Below are positions 12,275 to 25,803 of a stretch of DNA of 64,000 nucleotides, one piece after another. Origin of the DNA: Buddleja alternifolia. Its lineage: Eukaryota > Streptophyta > Magnoliopsida > Lamiales > Scrophulariaceae. Each line of letters begins with the position of its first letter. Positions within the stretch are counted from its first letter, which is position 1. The notes under the pieces are model-generated. The model ran no database searches, was not told the DNA's origin, and saw nothing but the letters and a program-made list of their open reading frames with translations. The stretch lies in the NCBI GenBank assembly GCA_019426215.1, contig CM033397.1, positions 29,886,480-29,950,479 on the forward strand, given 5' to 3'. The position numbers and the translations under genes are program-made.

Positions 12275-15200
12275 TCATATGTGAAGTGCAATAGGAGATT
12301 GCAACAGTTTGTAATAGAAGATCCGAACCGGAATATTATCGACCCCTTCAAGATCAAACAACGCAGAGCGAGCAAGCAAATGAGAGGGAGAATTACCTAA
12401 CCGTCTTACACAATTTAAAGAAAAACTAACAAAAAAAGGTAAACAAGAGCGAATGTCATTCAAAATAGGTTCAACCGGGGAGAAGTCCCGAGAATTTGAC
12501 TGAAGTTTATTGATAGTAGCCAAGCAATCTCCTTCGAAATGAACTGAAGTCCAACCATGTATGCGTGCCCACTGAACAACATCCAAAGCAGCGAGGGCCT
12601 CTGCGCTTCTGGTGACGAGCTATGAGGAAGAAAATGTTGGTGCCAAGCCACACACTGGCCCGTAGAATCGCACCTTAAATAGCCAGCTCCAGTCTCCGAG
12701 GGGTTTTGCACCCTCAAAGTTTACTTTAATCGAACCCTCCGGAGGAGGAACCCATCGGTTATCTTGCGCAATCTTCACCAAGTGGGCTACTCTCCAAAAG
12801 TCTCCTTGAACGAGTGGCGATACGCCGTCGCCTTCCCCACAATGATTTCCGGATTTGTTGTTAACTTATCCATGATAGATGAGTTTCTATTACTCCACAC
12901 TAAGCAACTGATTGTGAGAAACAAGCAAAAATCTTCCCCGTCCAGCTTTTTGTAACAATGCCGAAACCACTCCTCCACATCCACATTCAAAACTCCAAAG
13001 GAAATAATTTGCCAAGGCAAGTCGGATAAAGCCCAAACGAGCCGAACAAAAGAACATTCTAATAATGCATGGTGATTGGCGAGTATTTTCCTCATAAGTG
13101 CCACAAAATGGACAAGCAGTGTCCACTCTCACCCGATGCCGCCGCAAGTTACATGCCGTTGGGATTGCATGTTTACATGCACGCCAGCAAAATAGTTTGA
13201 TTTTAGGTGCCACCTTCGCTTCCCATATAAATTTCCATGATTTTTGATCCTTACCGAGCATAACCGCCGATATCGAACCCTTTCCCATCGAGGCTAGATC
13301 TTTCGCCAAGTGGTATGCACTCCTCACCGAGAATAGTTTGTTCTTTGTGTAGTGCCATATGATTCGGTCTTTACTATTACCCCGAGACCCTAACAGAATA
13401 GATGAAATGCACTCGACATCCTCCAGCATCCTAATGTTCCACCAGCCCGTAGCCCCATCAATCAGCTCACTGACCGTCGTTGTAGCTGCCAAAGAATGGT
13501 CTTGAGTAATCGGTTTGAAGTCAAATGGCCTTGGCAACCACGGGTCCGACCACACCTTAATGTCTTCTCCGTCCCCTACTTGCCATCTACACCCCTTTTG
13601 AAGAAGATGTCGAGCACCTCTTATGCTCTTCCAAGTGTATGATGCATTCGATCCCTCTGCTGCCTCAAAAAAAATTGTATTCGGAAAGTAACGTGCCCGT
13701 AGTGATCGACTCAAAAGACATTGTGATGTCTGAATAATCCTCCACCCCTGATTAGCTAACATTGCCAAATTAAACTCTTTTAATCGGCGAAATCCAATGC
13801 CTCCTTCCTCCTTTCGAGCAGATAATTTTGCCCATGCTCCCAATGTAAGTTTTTTACCTCGCGGTTATTCCACCAAAAATTAGCCATCGCTGATTCAATC
13901 TCTCAAATTAAGATGTCCGGGAGATTAAAACAACTCATAGCATATGTGGGAATGGCTTGAATCACCGCTTTCAATAACACCTCTTTTCTCGCTTGCGATA
14001 AGAATTTTGCACTCCAACCCTCCAACTTGGTATTAACTCAGTCCCGAATTGATGCAAAAACCTCCTTTCGTGATTTCCCCACTGTCACTAGTAACCCAAG
14101 ATATTTATCATGTTTCTCCGACATCTGAATCCCCAACCTCCCAGCCAACCTTTCTCTAATTCCTTCCGGCGTGTTTTTACCAAAAACCACCGTTGACTTC
14201 TGCAAGTTAATCTCTTGACCCCTTGCCCTCGCATAACGATCGAATACATCTTTCAGACATAACATTTCCAGTTCAGTAGCTTGATAGTATATCATGGTGT
14301 CGTCGGCAAATAACAGATGGCTAACAATCGAGGCTGTGCGAGCTATCCATACACCATGCAAGTTTCCCGTATTCTCCTTCTCCTGAATCAAACAACTGAA
14401 AAATTTCACATATAACAAGAATAAATAGGGAGAGAGAGGATCTCCTTAACGAAGACCTCTCTGGGGGATTAGGTAGCTAAATTGAGAACACGTGAGCATA
14501 AAGGAATAAGAAACTGAGGAAATACATAACATGATAAGCTCTACTATCTCTCGATGAAAGCCTAATTTTTCTAACACTCTTTGAAGAAAGATCCACTCGA
14601 CCTTGTCATACGCCTTGCTCATGTCAAGTCTCAGGGCTGCATGTCCCTCTTTACCCCGAGACTTGTTTTTTAGATATTGGTTGATTTCGTAGGCGACAAG
14701 AATATTATCTGATATTAGATGACCCGGAATAAAAGCAGATTGGGTCTTAGAAACAATATCATGAAGAAAAGATTTTATTCTATTCGCAAGAGTTTTCGAA
14801 GCCATTTTGTAAATAACATTACATAAACCTATGGGACAGAATTGAGTAATAGTTTTCGGCTGTTTACATTTAGGAATTAAGATTATGTGAGTGAAATTTA
14901 ACTTAGGAAGAAAATTGCGAGCGTTGAGAAGGTTAAGAACATAAGAGGGAACTTCTTTACCCACTATTGGCCAGAATTTCTGAAAAAATAAAGGAGACAT
15001 ACCATTGAGCCCCAGAGATTTCAACGGGTGCATTTGTGCAAGCGCCTGCACTACCTCTATTGATGTGAATCTTCGAGTCATCTCATCATTCATTATTTCA
15101 GTGACCCTCGGTTGCACATGTTCCAAAACTTCCTTCAACACCTGATTTGAGGGATTGACAGATGAAAACATCTCCCCGAAATAATTAAGGATTATGTTCT

Positions 15201-16378
15201 GAATTTCTTCAGCCGTTTCTTTCCAAATCCCTTGGTGGTCTCGGATTTCAGAAATAGTATTCCTCAACCGGCGGTCTGATGCATTAGAATGAAAAAACCG
15301 AGTGTTTCTATCTCCGTCTTTAACCCATAACGCCCTACTCCGTTGTTTCCACCTAGTTTCTTCTCACGCTAGAATATCCTCTAATCTTGCCTAACAACTT
15401 TCTCCTCTAATTTTGATGTCGCGGTAATTCAACTAGGCTTTAAAGCTTTGAGCTTTTCCACAAACTCTTTTCTCTTACGAGGAATCCGATGAAATTCGTT
15501 TTTATCCCAACACAACAGCCCCACCCGACACTTCATGATGTTGTTCCCAACCACCTCGTTTGCATTATGCTCCTCACAGGGATCCCACGATTCCTTTATG
15601 ACTCGTTCACACTCATTACTTCTAAGCCACGCCATCTCAAACCTAAACTTTTTCTTCTTGGGACGCCGCTGAATATTTGTACCAGGTTGTAGCTCAATCA
15701 AATTAGCACTATGATTAGAATGTAACATAGTTTGAGTGGTCACCCTAACATGCGGAAAGAGAGAACACCAATTTAAACTTGCACAAGCTCTATCCAACCT
15801 ACACTGCACGTTTTGCTCCTCCTGACGACCGTTATTCCAAGTAACAATGTCCCCCTTATAACAAAGATCAAACAGCCCTGCTTCGTTTAAAGTCACGAAA
15901 GTCCCTCATTTGCCACAATGTGCATTGTTTGGAGCTAATTTGCTCATAGGGATGCAATATCTCGTTAAAATCTCCCACCACTAACCACGGGGTAAAAGAG
16001 TTCCTGCATAGGCATTTTAATTTGTCCCAACTGCGCTTACGATTACTAACCTCCGGGTCTCCATAAAACCTCGTAAAACACCAACCCTCAAAATTTGATG
16101 ACGCACCAATACTAACATCGATATGGTTCACAAAAAGATTGAAGGATCACATTGGTAGATTTCTCCCACATAAGGCCTAAACGACCCGACAAACCCCTAG
16201 ACTCCACACAGACACCAAAAAGAATTAAAATATTTTTAAAAAACCCAAAAGCGACACTATCTAACCTAGTTTTAGAAAGAAAAACCAAAAACAGGGAATA
16301 AAAACGAATGAGCTGCGAAAGCTCTTGAACTGCCCGGGGTCCACCGAGCCCCTGACAGTTCCAACATAAAATACTCAT
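12275..16378 (-). pseudogene. LINE ORF2 remnant (endonuclease-RT-RNase H)
   Basis: The frame opens with ATG at 16378 and MSILCWNCQGLGG, the usual start of plant L1 endonucleases. The endonuclease continues in other frames (16131-15868, 15896-15429) with GDFNEI and the LDRA motif. Its catalytic Glu is replaced (SKT where SET is expected) and the SDH motif reads SNH. The RT (15267-14038) keeps the core FADD box but has TAA in place of Gln in RGLRQGDPLSP at about 14445. A zf-RVT region (13843-12890) and a plant-type RNase H tail with FEGDC (12586-12275) follow. At least four frameshifts are needed to read the whole frame. It is certainly inactive. Confidence 0.93.
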
Positions 16379-16380
16379 TG

Positions 16381-17940
16381 CTACTGGTGGGACTGCTCAC
16401 TAGGAGTCTCCGCCGGACTATCTGGCTCGTCAATTAGACGAAGGGAATGTCGTTTAGGGATAGGTTCAATTACTTCCATCGGTACCTCCGTGACATCAAG
16501 TTGTTTTCGTTTAAAAGTTCCAGGAGAGTTTTGAAGAAAAACAGGAAAATTTGATCTTTTTGAGGCACTCGTCATACGAGAATTTTTTTGGGAATTTGTT
16601 GGGGAGGGTTAGGGTAAATTTAATCGGGATATTAGTCAGAAGCGGATTAAAATCGGGCCTCGAGTTTGAAATAGAAGAGATAACCAATTGAGGACTGACC
16701 GAAGAAGTTAATTGAAAATTTTATGGGGAAGATAAAAAATTTGAATTGCCGATATTCAAAATGTTTGTCTGCTCAGGTGAAGATCTAGCTAAGGGAAGGG
16801 AAGACTTTGGACCTTCGATGGTGGGTAGATTAGACTTAGTGGGTGTCCTAAACATCTCCTCCTCCTGAACCATCTCAGTATTAACCTATTGTGGAGACTT
16901 TTCTTTGTAACCAATGAGCTGATTTTGATACACCTCATATTCATCTCCTAAATCCGTGTGAATCCTAACCCTCCTATATGCCCGACTCTGCTGAATAGTT
17001 GTATCCTCTTCCTCATTATCTCCCGATCCGTCGAAACTAATTTGTCCCATTTCGCAGAGGGGTCTATTACCCATGGTAGTTGTTTGGTTAAAATCTTGTT
17101 GACGGACAGGCCTCCAATCCCCCGTTTCAGCCCTACCAAGGGACGAATTCTCCAAAAACAAAGGGGAAGCACTCCTCGTCTACTCCCCACTGAAATTTGT
17201 GGTTTTCCCAGAGCTCTTAGTCTCGGTCCGAAAGGGAGATCTATACCTGGATCCTCAAAATTCTCCTTATACCTGGATTCACAATAGCTCACTAGGTGTC
17301 CCATTATTCCGCACAAATAGCAATAGTCCGGCAGCCTTTCATATGCTAAGGTCACGGTAAGAGACTCGTTACCCGACATGAGTCGCACCACTCTGAGAAG
17401 GGCCTTCGTCACATCCATAGAGACCCGATTCTCATAATCGAACCCCATGACACTCCATTCTCTGCTAATTCCACCCTGATGAATCTCCTAATTTTGTTAC
17501 CGATAAGAGCAACACTGTCTCGTGTCATCCGGCTAAGAGGTAGACCTTTGATATGGACTGTAAAATCTCCCCAATCCAAACTTGTTCAAATCAGATCGTC
17601 ATCAATACCAAGTTTCTTCAACACAATCAACTCTTTATCGAAGCTCCACGGTCCTTCGTCAAGAGTCCTATTCATATCGATCGTATGGTTAAAGCTTAAT
17701 AGAAACCTTCCATTCTCCAACCTGTCTACTTCCACCCCCCCCCACCGGCTTGAACATCCTCGTTAAAGTCTCCTTAAACTCCATGTAATTCACCTTACGC
17801 CCCGTCAATAGCCGCGCTATGATAATCAGCCCCGTATACTTGGACTCTTTCTTCCAGAGATTTGCTGGTACTTCCACCTCCTTGGCCTCCCTCTTAGATA
17901 GGGATAACATTCCACGCAACATATTAATCTCGTCTTCCAT
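16381..17940 (-). pseudogene. LINE ORF1 remnant (DUF4283 + zinc knuckle)
   Basis: Read on the minus strand from 17940. The DUF4283-like N-terminal part (17940-17689) contains GLIIIARLLTGRKVNYMEFK. A second frame (17448-16948) has a CCHC knuckle, CYLCGIMGHLVSYC, spaced C-x2-C-x4-H-x4-C, as in plant L1 ORF1 RNA-binding proteins. The C-terminal part lies in 17161-16886 and 16575-16381, a few bases before the ORF2 ATG at 16378, which is the normal ORF1/ORF2 order. Frameshifts separate the pieces. Confidence 0.88.
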
Positions 17941-18490
17941 TATCCCCAGATCAGATTTAGGAGAAAATTCAGATTTTGTGGCCTCTGGATCACTGAAATT
18001 TTGAACGATTCCCCAACTTGAAGATCCCTAGCAAAAACAGACAGCAAACAAAGACTAAGAACACAAAAATAAACCACGCAAAAACTCTAGAAACCCTAGA
18101 AAAAACGAAAGAAAAAAACACAAACGAAGGATGCAAAAGACACAAACGAAGGGTAAACTCAGGAGAAAAGAAAAAACAGAAGGGAAAGAAACACAAATCA
18201 GGAAAAAACCGAAGCAGCATTCCGAGAAAAAGCAAGTCTTAGTTTCCAAGGTTCCCGAAACTTCCAAGTGCAAAGCGTCGACTGTGAACGTGGCAGATCA
18301 ACAAACAAAGCCTCACACACACTGATGATGATAACTCACGTCACTCTGAAGAAGATTTGATCGAAGAGATTGAACGAAGAGAAGGAAACCCTAAAAAACT
18401 AAACTCTCATGCATGAGAAATAAGGAAACTCCCATGTTGGAGAGAAAGAAAGTTTTTATTTTTCCGTTTTGTCCCATGAATTCCTCACTT

Positions 18491-19350
18491 CAATTGAACA
18501 TGTAAGATTATTATGTTAATTATTATTTTTTATGGTTGTCCGGGATTCTTTTATTATATTTTTCAATAATTAAATGGTTTCCATATGTGTTATTCCATAA
18601 CAAAATTTATCTTTCATTTTTCTGGTTGTAAATTTATCTATTTGCCCTTATAATTATAATATGAATAAGAGAAATGACGAGAAAATAGGATAAAGTGTGC
18701 ATAAATGTAAGTTTTATATGGGTATAACCTTTTCATACGATATCTTTTATATACTAATAACCTATAGTTGGAAAGTTGTTGACATCTAATTTTATGTGAA
18801 ATTAATTTTACTTAAAGATCCAAAATACTCCATAAAATATGACAAAGCGAAGATAAAATGTTAGTTAGCTAGCGTTCTCTCTCTTTCCCCATCTCTCCAA
18901 ACCCTAGGCTTCTTTTTTCTTCTATTTTCCTCCGCCGATGATGACTTGGTGAAGCAGTCGTCTACTTCACCACTGTTACCACCACCATCGTCGGCGGGTT
19001 GGGTTGGGTTGGAGCACTCTTCTTCAAGTTGTACATCACATCTTCAAATCTGACGAGACGGATATGGATCTAAAGAGACAGAGACTGATATCTGAAGAGA
19101 TAAAGACGGATGATACATAAGTTTTATATAGCGTTTTAAATATTGTTTAGTATTTTATTTCTCTCTCGTATGAGAGTTTGCTTTCTCTTTCGAATGAGAG
19201 TTTCATCTTTCCTTGAATAGAAATTGCACAAGAATTTTCTTGTGTTCGTTTGTGAGTTCTTAAGATTTGTTATCTTTAAGAACTAGATAGTTAGTGTTTC
19301 AGATGTTCTTACTATATCGCTTGAGTCGATATGAATTGTATTGTTCCAGG
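18491..19350. other. Unassigned DNA between LINE and LTR element
   Basis: Begins AT-rich. From about 18860 to 19100 it becomes leader-like (CT-rich, then ccgccgatgatgacttgg, then purine-rich). Two similar direct words around 19160-19205 (tctctctcgtatgagagttt, tctctttcgaatgagagttt) form a small duplication. It could be a gene fragment or a TE leader, but no frame is long enough to support a protein. Confidence 0.3.
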
Positions 19351-21188
19351 TGTAGGATTTATTAGATATAAATCACATCAATATAATTAAATTCAAAATG
19401 CAAATACGATAAATTAAATTGAAAGTGAAAAGAAAAACTTATCGAGTAGGACCGAAGAGTGCAAAGCACTGCCCTAAAAGGTAGATTTCAGTCCCTCGGA
19501 GTCAATGACTCGGTGCAGTAGGCCACTGTAGGTCTACCCCCAGGATTCAACATCCTATCCCACCACCCGTGCACACGAGTTGATGAGATTTTAGTGGAAC
19601 AAATCTTAATTAGATCTCTCCAATAGGGATGTGTAACTAGGGATCAAGATTGATATAAAATATAATAAGGAAAATATACTTTGCTTCACGGACAGCTAGT
19701 GAGGAAATGTATAAGAATGGAGAGCTCAAGTAGTGAATGGAAATAATAAGAACGATTTTGCTTCCAATTGTTCTCCTCAATGAATGAAATATGTGATACC
19801 AATGCAAGCTTCATGGAGATATGAAAGGTAAATCCAATTTCGTAGGATATCAAACGACTAATTGAGTTCTGGAAATTAGCTTAATCAAATTTTGTCAGAT
19901 CCCATGATTTAAGCAACTAAATTAAATTAGATACTTTCTAATTTTCTTGTTTTGAAATATCCAAAATTATATTATGGGATAATTATAATTTACCCCCCTG
20001 TGTTGGGCCGAAATTGCTAAATACCCCCTCCCTGTCAAAAAAATAGGCGAAAAGGCCCCCCTTTTATGTTAAACCCTGCGCGAAAACCCCCTTCCGTCCA
20101 AAACTAACGGAAGGTGGGATTGACGCGCGAGTTGTGTGTTTGGTGATGTTTTTTTATGAATAGTATGCATGTGAAATGTCAAATTTATCCCTCTAATTAA
20201 AATAAAAATAATTTTCACTTTTCTCTTTTTAATTTTTCCACTTTCTTTTTCTTTTCTTTTCTTTTTCTTTCTTCTTCTTTGTTTCTTCTTCCTCAGTTCT
20301 GCAACTTCCCAACCACCATTCTACCTCCCCCACCACCCACCATCACAGGAGCAATTATTCACCCATGCCCCCCACCGATCCATTTTTCTTTCCCTTTTCT
20401 TTTCTATTCTTTTCTTTTTCTCTCTTCGTCTTTGTTTCTTCTTCCCAGCCGTCTGCACCATAACTGTGCAAGCCCACCTCTCCTATTCCACCATGGAAAC
20501 ACCACAATGCCCCCACCGTAACACCGCCACTCCCGTCCCACCTCAACTCGCGTCACACCTGCAACTACGAAAACCTTGACTTAGCCCTCATCTAATCGCA
20601 ATTAACAGCCATCGCGCAGCCATCTACCTCCTCCCCCCCTCCCCAGAAATGGCGACGCCACCTCTAGATTACGACCGCCTCCGCCGTCAAGAAATCTCCA
20701 TATTGTTGTCTTTCTTGTTTGAGAATTGTGGCAGTAAACCCTCATTTGTTTTGGTTATGTTGATTGAAGATTTCAAAAAGAAAACCAAAAAGAAAAAAAT
20801 ATTTGGTTATGTTTGAGAATGGTTTTGTTTTTTTGATTTTTTTTTTCTGATTCATGCACCATTGATTTCAAATAATGGACCATATGTTTTAATTTGGAAT
20901 GAAATCTAGGCCATTCATTGTGAAATGACATTTGTGTAGTTGAATTTAATTTGGAAACAAATCTGACCATTGATTTTAAAAATTAATGCCTGGTAAATGG
21001 AAGGGCATAACAGGAATTCAAAGTAGACTTTGATGCCGTTAGACAATTTGTCACGGATGTGGAGTGTAAGCTGGGTTTTAATAAACACAGGGGCCTTTTC
21101 GCCTATTTTTTTGACAGAAGGGGGTATTTAGCATTTTTGGCCTAACATAGGGGTAAATTATAATTATCCCTTATATTATTTTCCAACA
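19351..21188 (-). repeat. Left LTR of LARD-like element, interrupted by a MULE
   Basis: Matches 31566-32191 base for base over long runs, for example gattcaacatcctatccc and ttagcttaatcaaatttt. Removing the MULE (19976-21170) and one 9-bp duplication leaves 634 bp from TGTAGG to CCAACA. The copy also lacks about 45 bp present in the right copy near 32005-32050. Confidence 0.7.
19976..21170. mobile_element. Non-autonomous Mutator-like element, possible Pack-MULE (1,195 bp)
   Basis: Inverted ends of about 85 bp (left gggataattataatttaccc, right gggtaaattataattatccc) and a perfect 9-bp target duplication ttatattat (19967-19975 and 21171-21179). The middle (about 20280-20710) is much richer in C than anything nearby and looks exon-like (runs of cca, ccacc and cctcc words). 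It may be a captured host fragment, but no intact frame or recognised domain is visible. Confidence 0.88.
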
Positions 21189-23239
21189 ATCCCCCACATA
21201 TTTTAAAACAAGACTCAAGGTAGGGACGGAAGAAGTCGGAGAGAACTTGTGAAGGTAATGCATAAGCATTGGTGCATTTTGGGCTATGAACCAATACATA
21301 GAGTAAATAACTGTTAATTCACAAAGATTTGGTGAAATACATTATTTCTATGAACCTCATCCCTTTATGTGAATAAATTTACTTATCACTCTCATTACTT
21401 TCAAAGAAGAGTTGTTCAAACGCGGTTTGGCGACTTTTCTCGGCCATGTGCCACTCTCGGTTTCATGAGTGTTCTAGAGAACGTGCCCAAGTTCTCATAA
21501 GAGGCGGCCCCACCTCTACACTCATATAGGTGAATTCATCAAGTGTGTACCACAGTCAAATACCACCCAATTCAAGCTATGAATTCATTAAGAGCATTTG
21601 TCCAACCTCACCGCTGTAGTAGTACACTATCCTATACCTTAGGGATGAACACATCATTATTGGATAGTGTCCCACTAAGTTAATCAATGACTTGTTATTA
21701 CGCATATGAACCTACTTCATGGGATCACCAATCACATAGGTTGGATTACCATCATTGTTAACTTTCACAATAGGCATCAAATCCATCCCCCTCGATGTGT
21801 TTGTCACTATTTCTCTATTTAGTAGAGCGCCGATTGGTTTATCTCCGACCTCATAGATACAAGAATATAATTCTCATCGTTTAGCAATTGCCTCAAAATT
21901 TTATGTCTCAATTGTATATGCTTAGTCTCAATAGGCCTCATTTCTTGCCTTCGCTTATTAGCTTGACAATCACATTTAATATGCCAACTTTTGATAGGTC
22001 TTATCTCAACACATGTGTAAGTGGTTCAATCCACAAAGAAATACCCATTATGAGTTTTACAAACAACTCAATCTCATTTTCAGTCAATTTAGAGCACTAA
22101 ACTCAGATTCCTCATCGAATCGAGTAATATATGATTGTTGGATTATTTCTAGAATAATTCATTTTTTTGAAGGAAAACTTATCCACTTGTGAATTTCTCT
22201 CATCGATTCAAAAGTCAACTCACACTATTGTACCGCATATAGTTAATTATAGATCAACTAAACTCTAAAGTATCACCAAAATAATAAAGAATACCACATA
22301 GTGCATTTTATAATCCTTACGAGGATCCCAATAGTATAGTATCTGCACAAGAATATCAAGTCTCATACAGTTCATTAAGTACATAAGACTTCTAACATTT
22401 TTTCTACCATTGTTCAAAGTTCTTTAAGTGCACTCTCACTTCATTGAGTGTGCGTGCTCATGAATTGAAATCAAATTGATAAAAAAAAATTAGTACATTT
22501 TTAGCAAAATGTTCTAGGACAATCGAAACCCACAAATTCATTGCATTATATGTATTCACACATCATTTTCCTAAGTCTTTCAAGTTCATTAAAATGACAA
22601 AAGATTTATTCTCAACAAATCACTAGACATGCATCACAGCGATTATGTCATCAATGTTACAACAAAAGCACATATTAGGATTGACATGATACAAATTACT
22701 TGTAATCACATAATTAATACAAGTCTACCATGGCATTGATCAGAGTTGGGTGTAAAAGATTAAAGCTCACAATTCTTCTACTCATTTTATGCTGAGTTTT
22801 CACATCTTTGTTCACAACAAATGCAATATGAGAAGTACTAACAAGTTTTATAGTACAAGCCTTTAAAGGAAAGACAGTCTCAAAATTATTCGATAATCTA
22901 TAATGTTATGACTCATTTGACCTCAAAATCCTTTTAAGTATCAACACAATGTGCTCAATTCCACGAAATAAATAAGCACAAGTTCTAAGACAGATGGTTC
23001 ACTTCTTAGATTTAGACAATAAAATTTTCTCGAGACACCCCCACATTCAAAGTAAGGAAATGGCTTCACATTAAATACTAAGCCCATAATTCTTTCCACC
23101 ATTTTTATCAATCGTTTTAATTTTCACATAAATCTCTTTGCCTTTTCATTTTTATTTATGAGCAAACAATCGAAATAATGTCGAGGAAGTTCTTTAATAA
23201 TCACATATTAGCATTCACTAGCATATATCTAGTGGAGTT
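21189..23239. other. Internal non-coding part of LARD-like element (left portion)
   Basis: About 2 kb between the left LTR and the Copia insertion. It starts with the polypurine tract (minus strand) and continues as mixed-composition DNA (for example ctcggccatgtgccactc near 21440). No gag, protease, integrase or RT motif is visible on either strand. It may be the ruin of a Copia internal region. Confidence 0.4.
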
Positions 23240-23244
23240 CATGT

Positions 23245-23430
23245 TGTGAAGTTTCAGAGAGAAGACATTACATGGAAGAAAAAATATTATTGATAATAAT
23301 GAATGATAATTAATTACAAAGAAGGAAAGTTATATATAAATACAACCTCTACAAGAGGTTGTAAAATAAATAGCTTTCACTAATCAAACTAACAATATAA
23401 TACATAAGGGTATAAAAGAGATTTCTAACA
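23245..23430 (-). repeat. 3' LTR of deleted Copia element
   Basis: 186 bp from TGTGAAGTTTC to TTTCTAACA with the 5-bp flank catgt outside. This is the uninterrupted copy, so it shows what the right LTR looked like before the Helitron landed: the words aacaata and taatacataagg are adjacent here. Confidence 0.93.
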
Positions 23431-23437
23431 CTCCCCC

Positions 23438-24867
23438 TCAAGTTTGTAGTCTATACAAATAAAAGACCCCAAACTTGTCGAGAAGATACTCAAATTGAAT
23501 CCTTCCCAAAGCCTTGGTTAATAAATTTGTTGGTTGATCTTTGCTGGAAATATAGGCTGTTGAAATCACCTTTTCTTGAATCTTATCTCTTATAAAGTGG
23601 CAGTCCACTTCAATATGCTTTGTCCTTTCATGATAAACTGGATTATCTGCAATATGCATTGTAGATTTGCTATCACAATATAGAATTGCAGGTTCATATT
23701 TATTTATCTTCAAATCTGACAACAATCCAAACAACCATGTGATCTCACAAGTAGCCACTGCCATTGCTCTGTATTATGCTTCTGCAAAGGACCTGAATAC
23801 CACATTTTGTTTCTTAGTCTTCCATGAGATTAAGGAATCTCCTAACTTTATTGCAAAACCTGTTAAGGACCTTCTAGTCATTGGACATGAGGCCCAGTCT
23901 GAGTCACAATAACCTCTAATCTTCAAATCTCCGCTGGATGAAATAAGTAAACCAAGTCCTAGTTTTCCTTTCAAGTACCTCAAAACTTTGTACATAGCCT
24001 CCATGTGTGACTTTTTAGGTTGATGCATAAACTGGCTTAGAACTTGGACTGAATACTTGATGTCAGGCCTTGTCATACATAGGTATATCAATTTACTCAC
24101 AATCTTCTGATACAGCTTAATATCTTCAATAATTGGATCTTCATTACTTTGCAACTTGATTCCTTGATCATATTTTGTTGATGTAAATTTCATATTTTGT
24201 CCATTGGAACACTGACTAGCTTACTGCCAATCATCTCTGTTTCTGTCAAAAGCTCAAGAGTGTATTTTCTTTGATTCATTCATATACCTTGAGATGATCC
24301 AGCTATTTCAATACCCAAAGAATATTTTAATTCTCCCAAATCTTTCATATAAAAGGTATTATTAAGAAATTTTTTTAAATCATCAACCATACTATTATCA
24401 TTCCCTTTTATAAGGATGTCATCAACATAAACAAGCAAAATACAAATCTTGCTCCCCCTTGATTTCACAAATAGAGAATAGTCATGTTTAGATTGAACAT
24501 AACCAGCTTGATGCATAGCATTAGTGAACTTAGTATTCCATTGTCTTGAAACCTGTTTAAGGCCATACAAAGATTTAAGAAATCTACAAACTTTCCTAAT
24601 TTTATTCTCCCCCTGATTGCAAAATCCCAAAGGAATGTCCATTCTGGGGTGGCATATTTTGCACTTGATTTTCTTGCTGCACATTGATTGTATTTGTAGA
24701 TGTTTTTGCACCATATCTCCTGCCATAACTCCTACCACCAATATGTCCTTTACCTCTACCATTATTTCCTCTACCTCCATTTTGTCCTCTACAATTACCT
24801 CTACCATTTTGGTGGATAACCTACTAACTTGTAACAGGTTTCTTTTGTATGTCCAGGAAAGTGACAA
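23438..24867 (-). pseudogene. Copia reverse transcriptase / RNase H remnant
   Basis: Minus-strand frames. 24867-24280 holds the C-terminal half of the RT, with SLYGLKQVSRQW, the catalytic YVDDILI and LGELKYSLGIEI. 24193-23774 and 23764-23438 hold RNase H with LIYLCMTRPDIKYSVQVLSQF, YCDSDWASCP and ILYCDSKST. A frame change near 24280-24193 and a stop at 23774-23764 separate the parts. The N-terminal RT, integrase and protease are absent. Confidence 0.92.
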
Positions 24868-24908
24868 TATTCACAAGAAATAGAAGGCTTTTTTTGTCCA
24901 TTATGAGT

Positions 24909-25643
24909 CTAAGAATTAGAATAGAAAGCAGTGGGGGTATCTGTATTCTGAAAATTAATGCCTCTCTGAATTTCCTCATTACTCACAATGGAATATACTT
25001 GGCTATGATTAGGTAAATGAGACATCATTAAGATATGAGACCTAGTAGCACTGTAACAATCATTTAAGCCCATCAAGAATTGCATCATTTTTAATTGGCC
25101 ACAAAAATCAGTATATTCTTTTGAAACATCCTTTGATGGGGAAGGGATTAAAGACTCATACTCATCCCATAATTGTCGTAATCTAGAATAGTATATGGTG
25201 ACAGAGTTTGTTCCTTGTGTGATGGTGTTAATTTCTCTATATAGAGAATACATTCTAGCCCCATTAACTCTATCAAATCTCTCTTTTAAGTCTTCCCAAA
25301 TTAAATTCGCGGAATCACAGTGAACAACACCATGAACAAGCTCTCTAGATAAAGATCGATGGATCCAAGATTTTACCAGTGCATTGCAGTGCTTCCAGTG
25401 GGCGAGATGGGGTGAATCTGCGTTTGGCATCTTGCAAGAGCCATTGATGAACCCTAATTTATTTTTTGCCTCGAGCGCGACAATCGTCTCTCTGCTCCAT
25501 ATCTTGTAGTTTTCGATTCCTTTAAGGGTTTCAGAAACAAGGTCTAAATTGGGGGAATCAGATGGGTGTATGTAAAGAGGATTATGAAAATCCATGATAG
25601 TAGTCGATGAATCTGAACCGGAGGCATTTCCTTTTTTAGCCAT
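24909..25643 (-). pseudogene. Copia gag remnant
   Basis: A 244-residue frame starting with ATG at 25643. It begins with a Copia gag N-terminus (GIENYKIWSRETIVALEAKNK) and continues with a UBN2/retrotran-gag region (MYSLYREINTITQGTNSV, MQFLMGLND). A TAG ends it at 24909, but the same frame then shows a CCHC knuckle, CEYCHFPGHTKETC, at about 24870-24828, so the stop truncates an originally longer gag. Beyond the knuckle the frame is lost where the deletion joins gag to RT. Confidence 0.9.
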
Positions 25644-25803
25644 TATCGCAATTCAAGAATCAAGAAAACTTGTGATATAATATGAAAAATTGGGAAAATC
25701 AATCAATTGATTGATGAAGAACACAGCGGAAGATAGTCGAGAAACAATAAGCCCCAAGAAAAGATGATGAAGATGAATCAATAGATTCAACAATTAATTT
25801 CTA

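Larger units (their letters stand above)
12074..18474 (-). mobile_element. L1-type LINE retrotransposon, near full length, decayed
   Basis: Non-LTR retrotransposon transcribed from the minus strand. A perfect 16-bp target duplication catgaattcctcactt brackets it (12058-12073 and 18475-18490). The 3' poly(A) tail is the poly(T) run at about 12074-12081. Sense order from 18474 downward is: 5' leader, ORF1 (gag-like with one zinc knuckle), then ORF2 (endonuclease, reverse transcriptase, RNase H). Its length of 6.4 kb matches a full-length plant L1. Many frameshifts and stops make it inactive. Confidence 0.95.
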
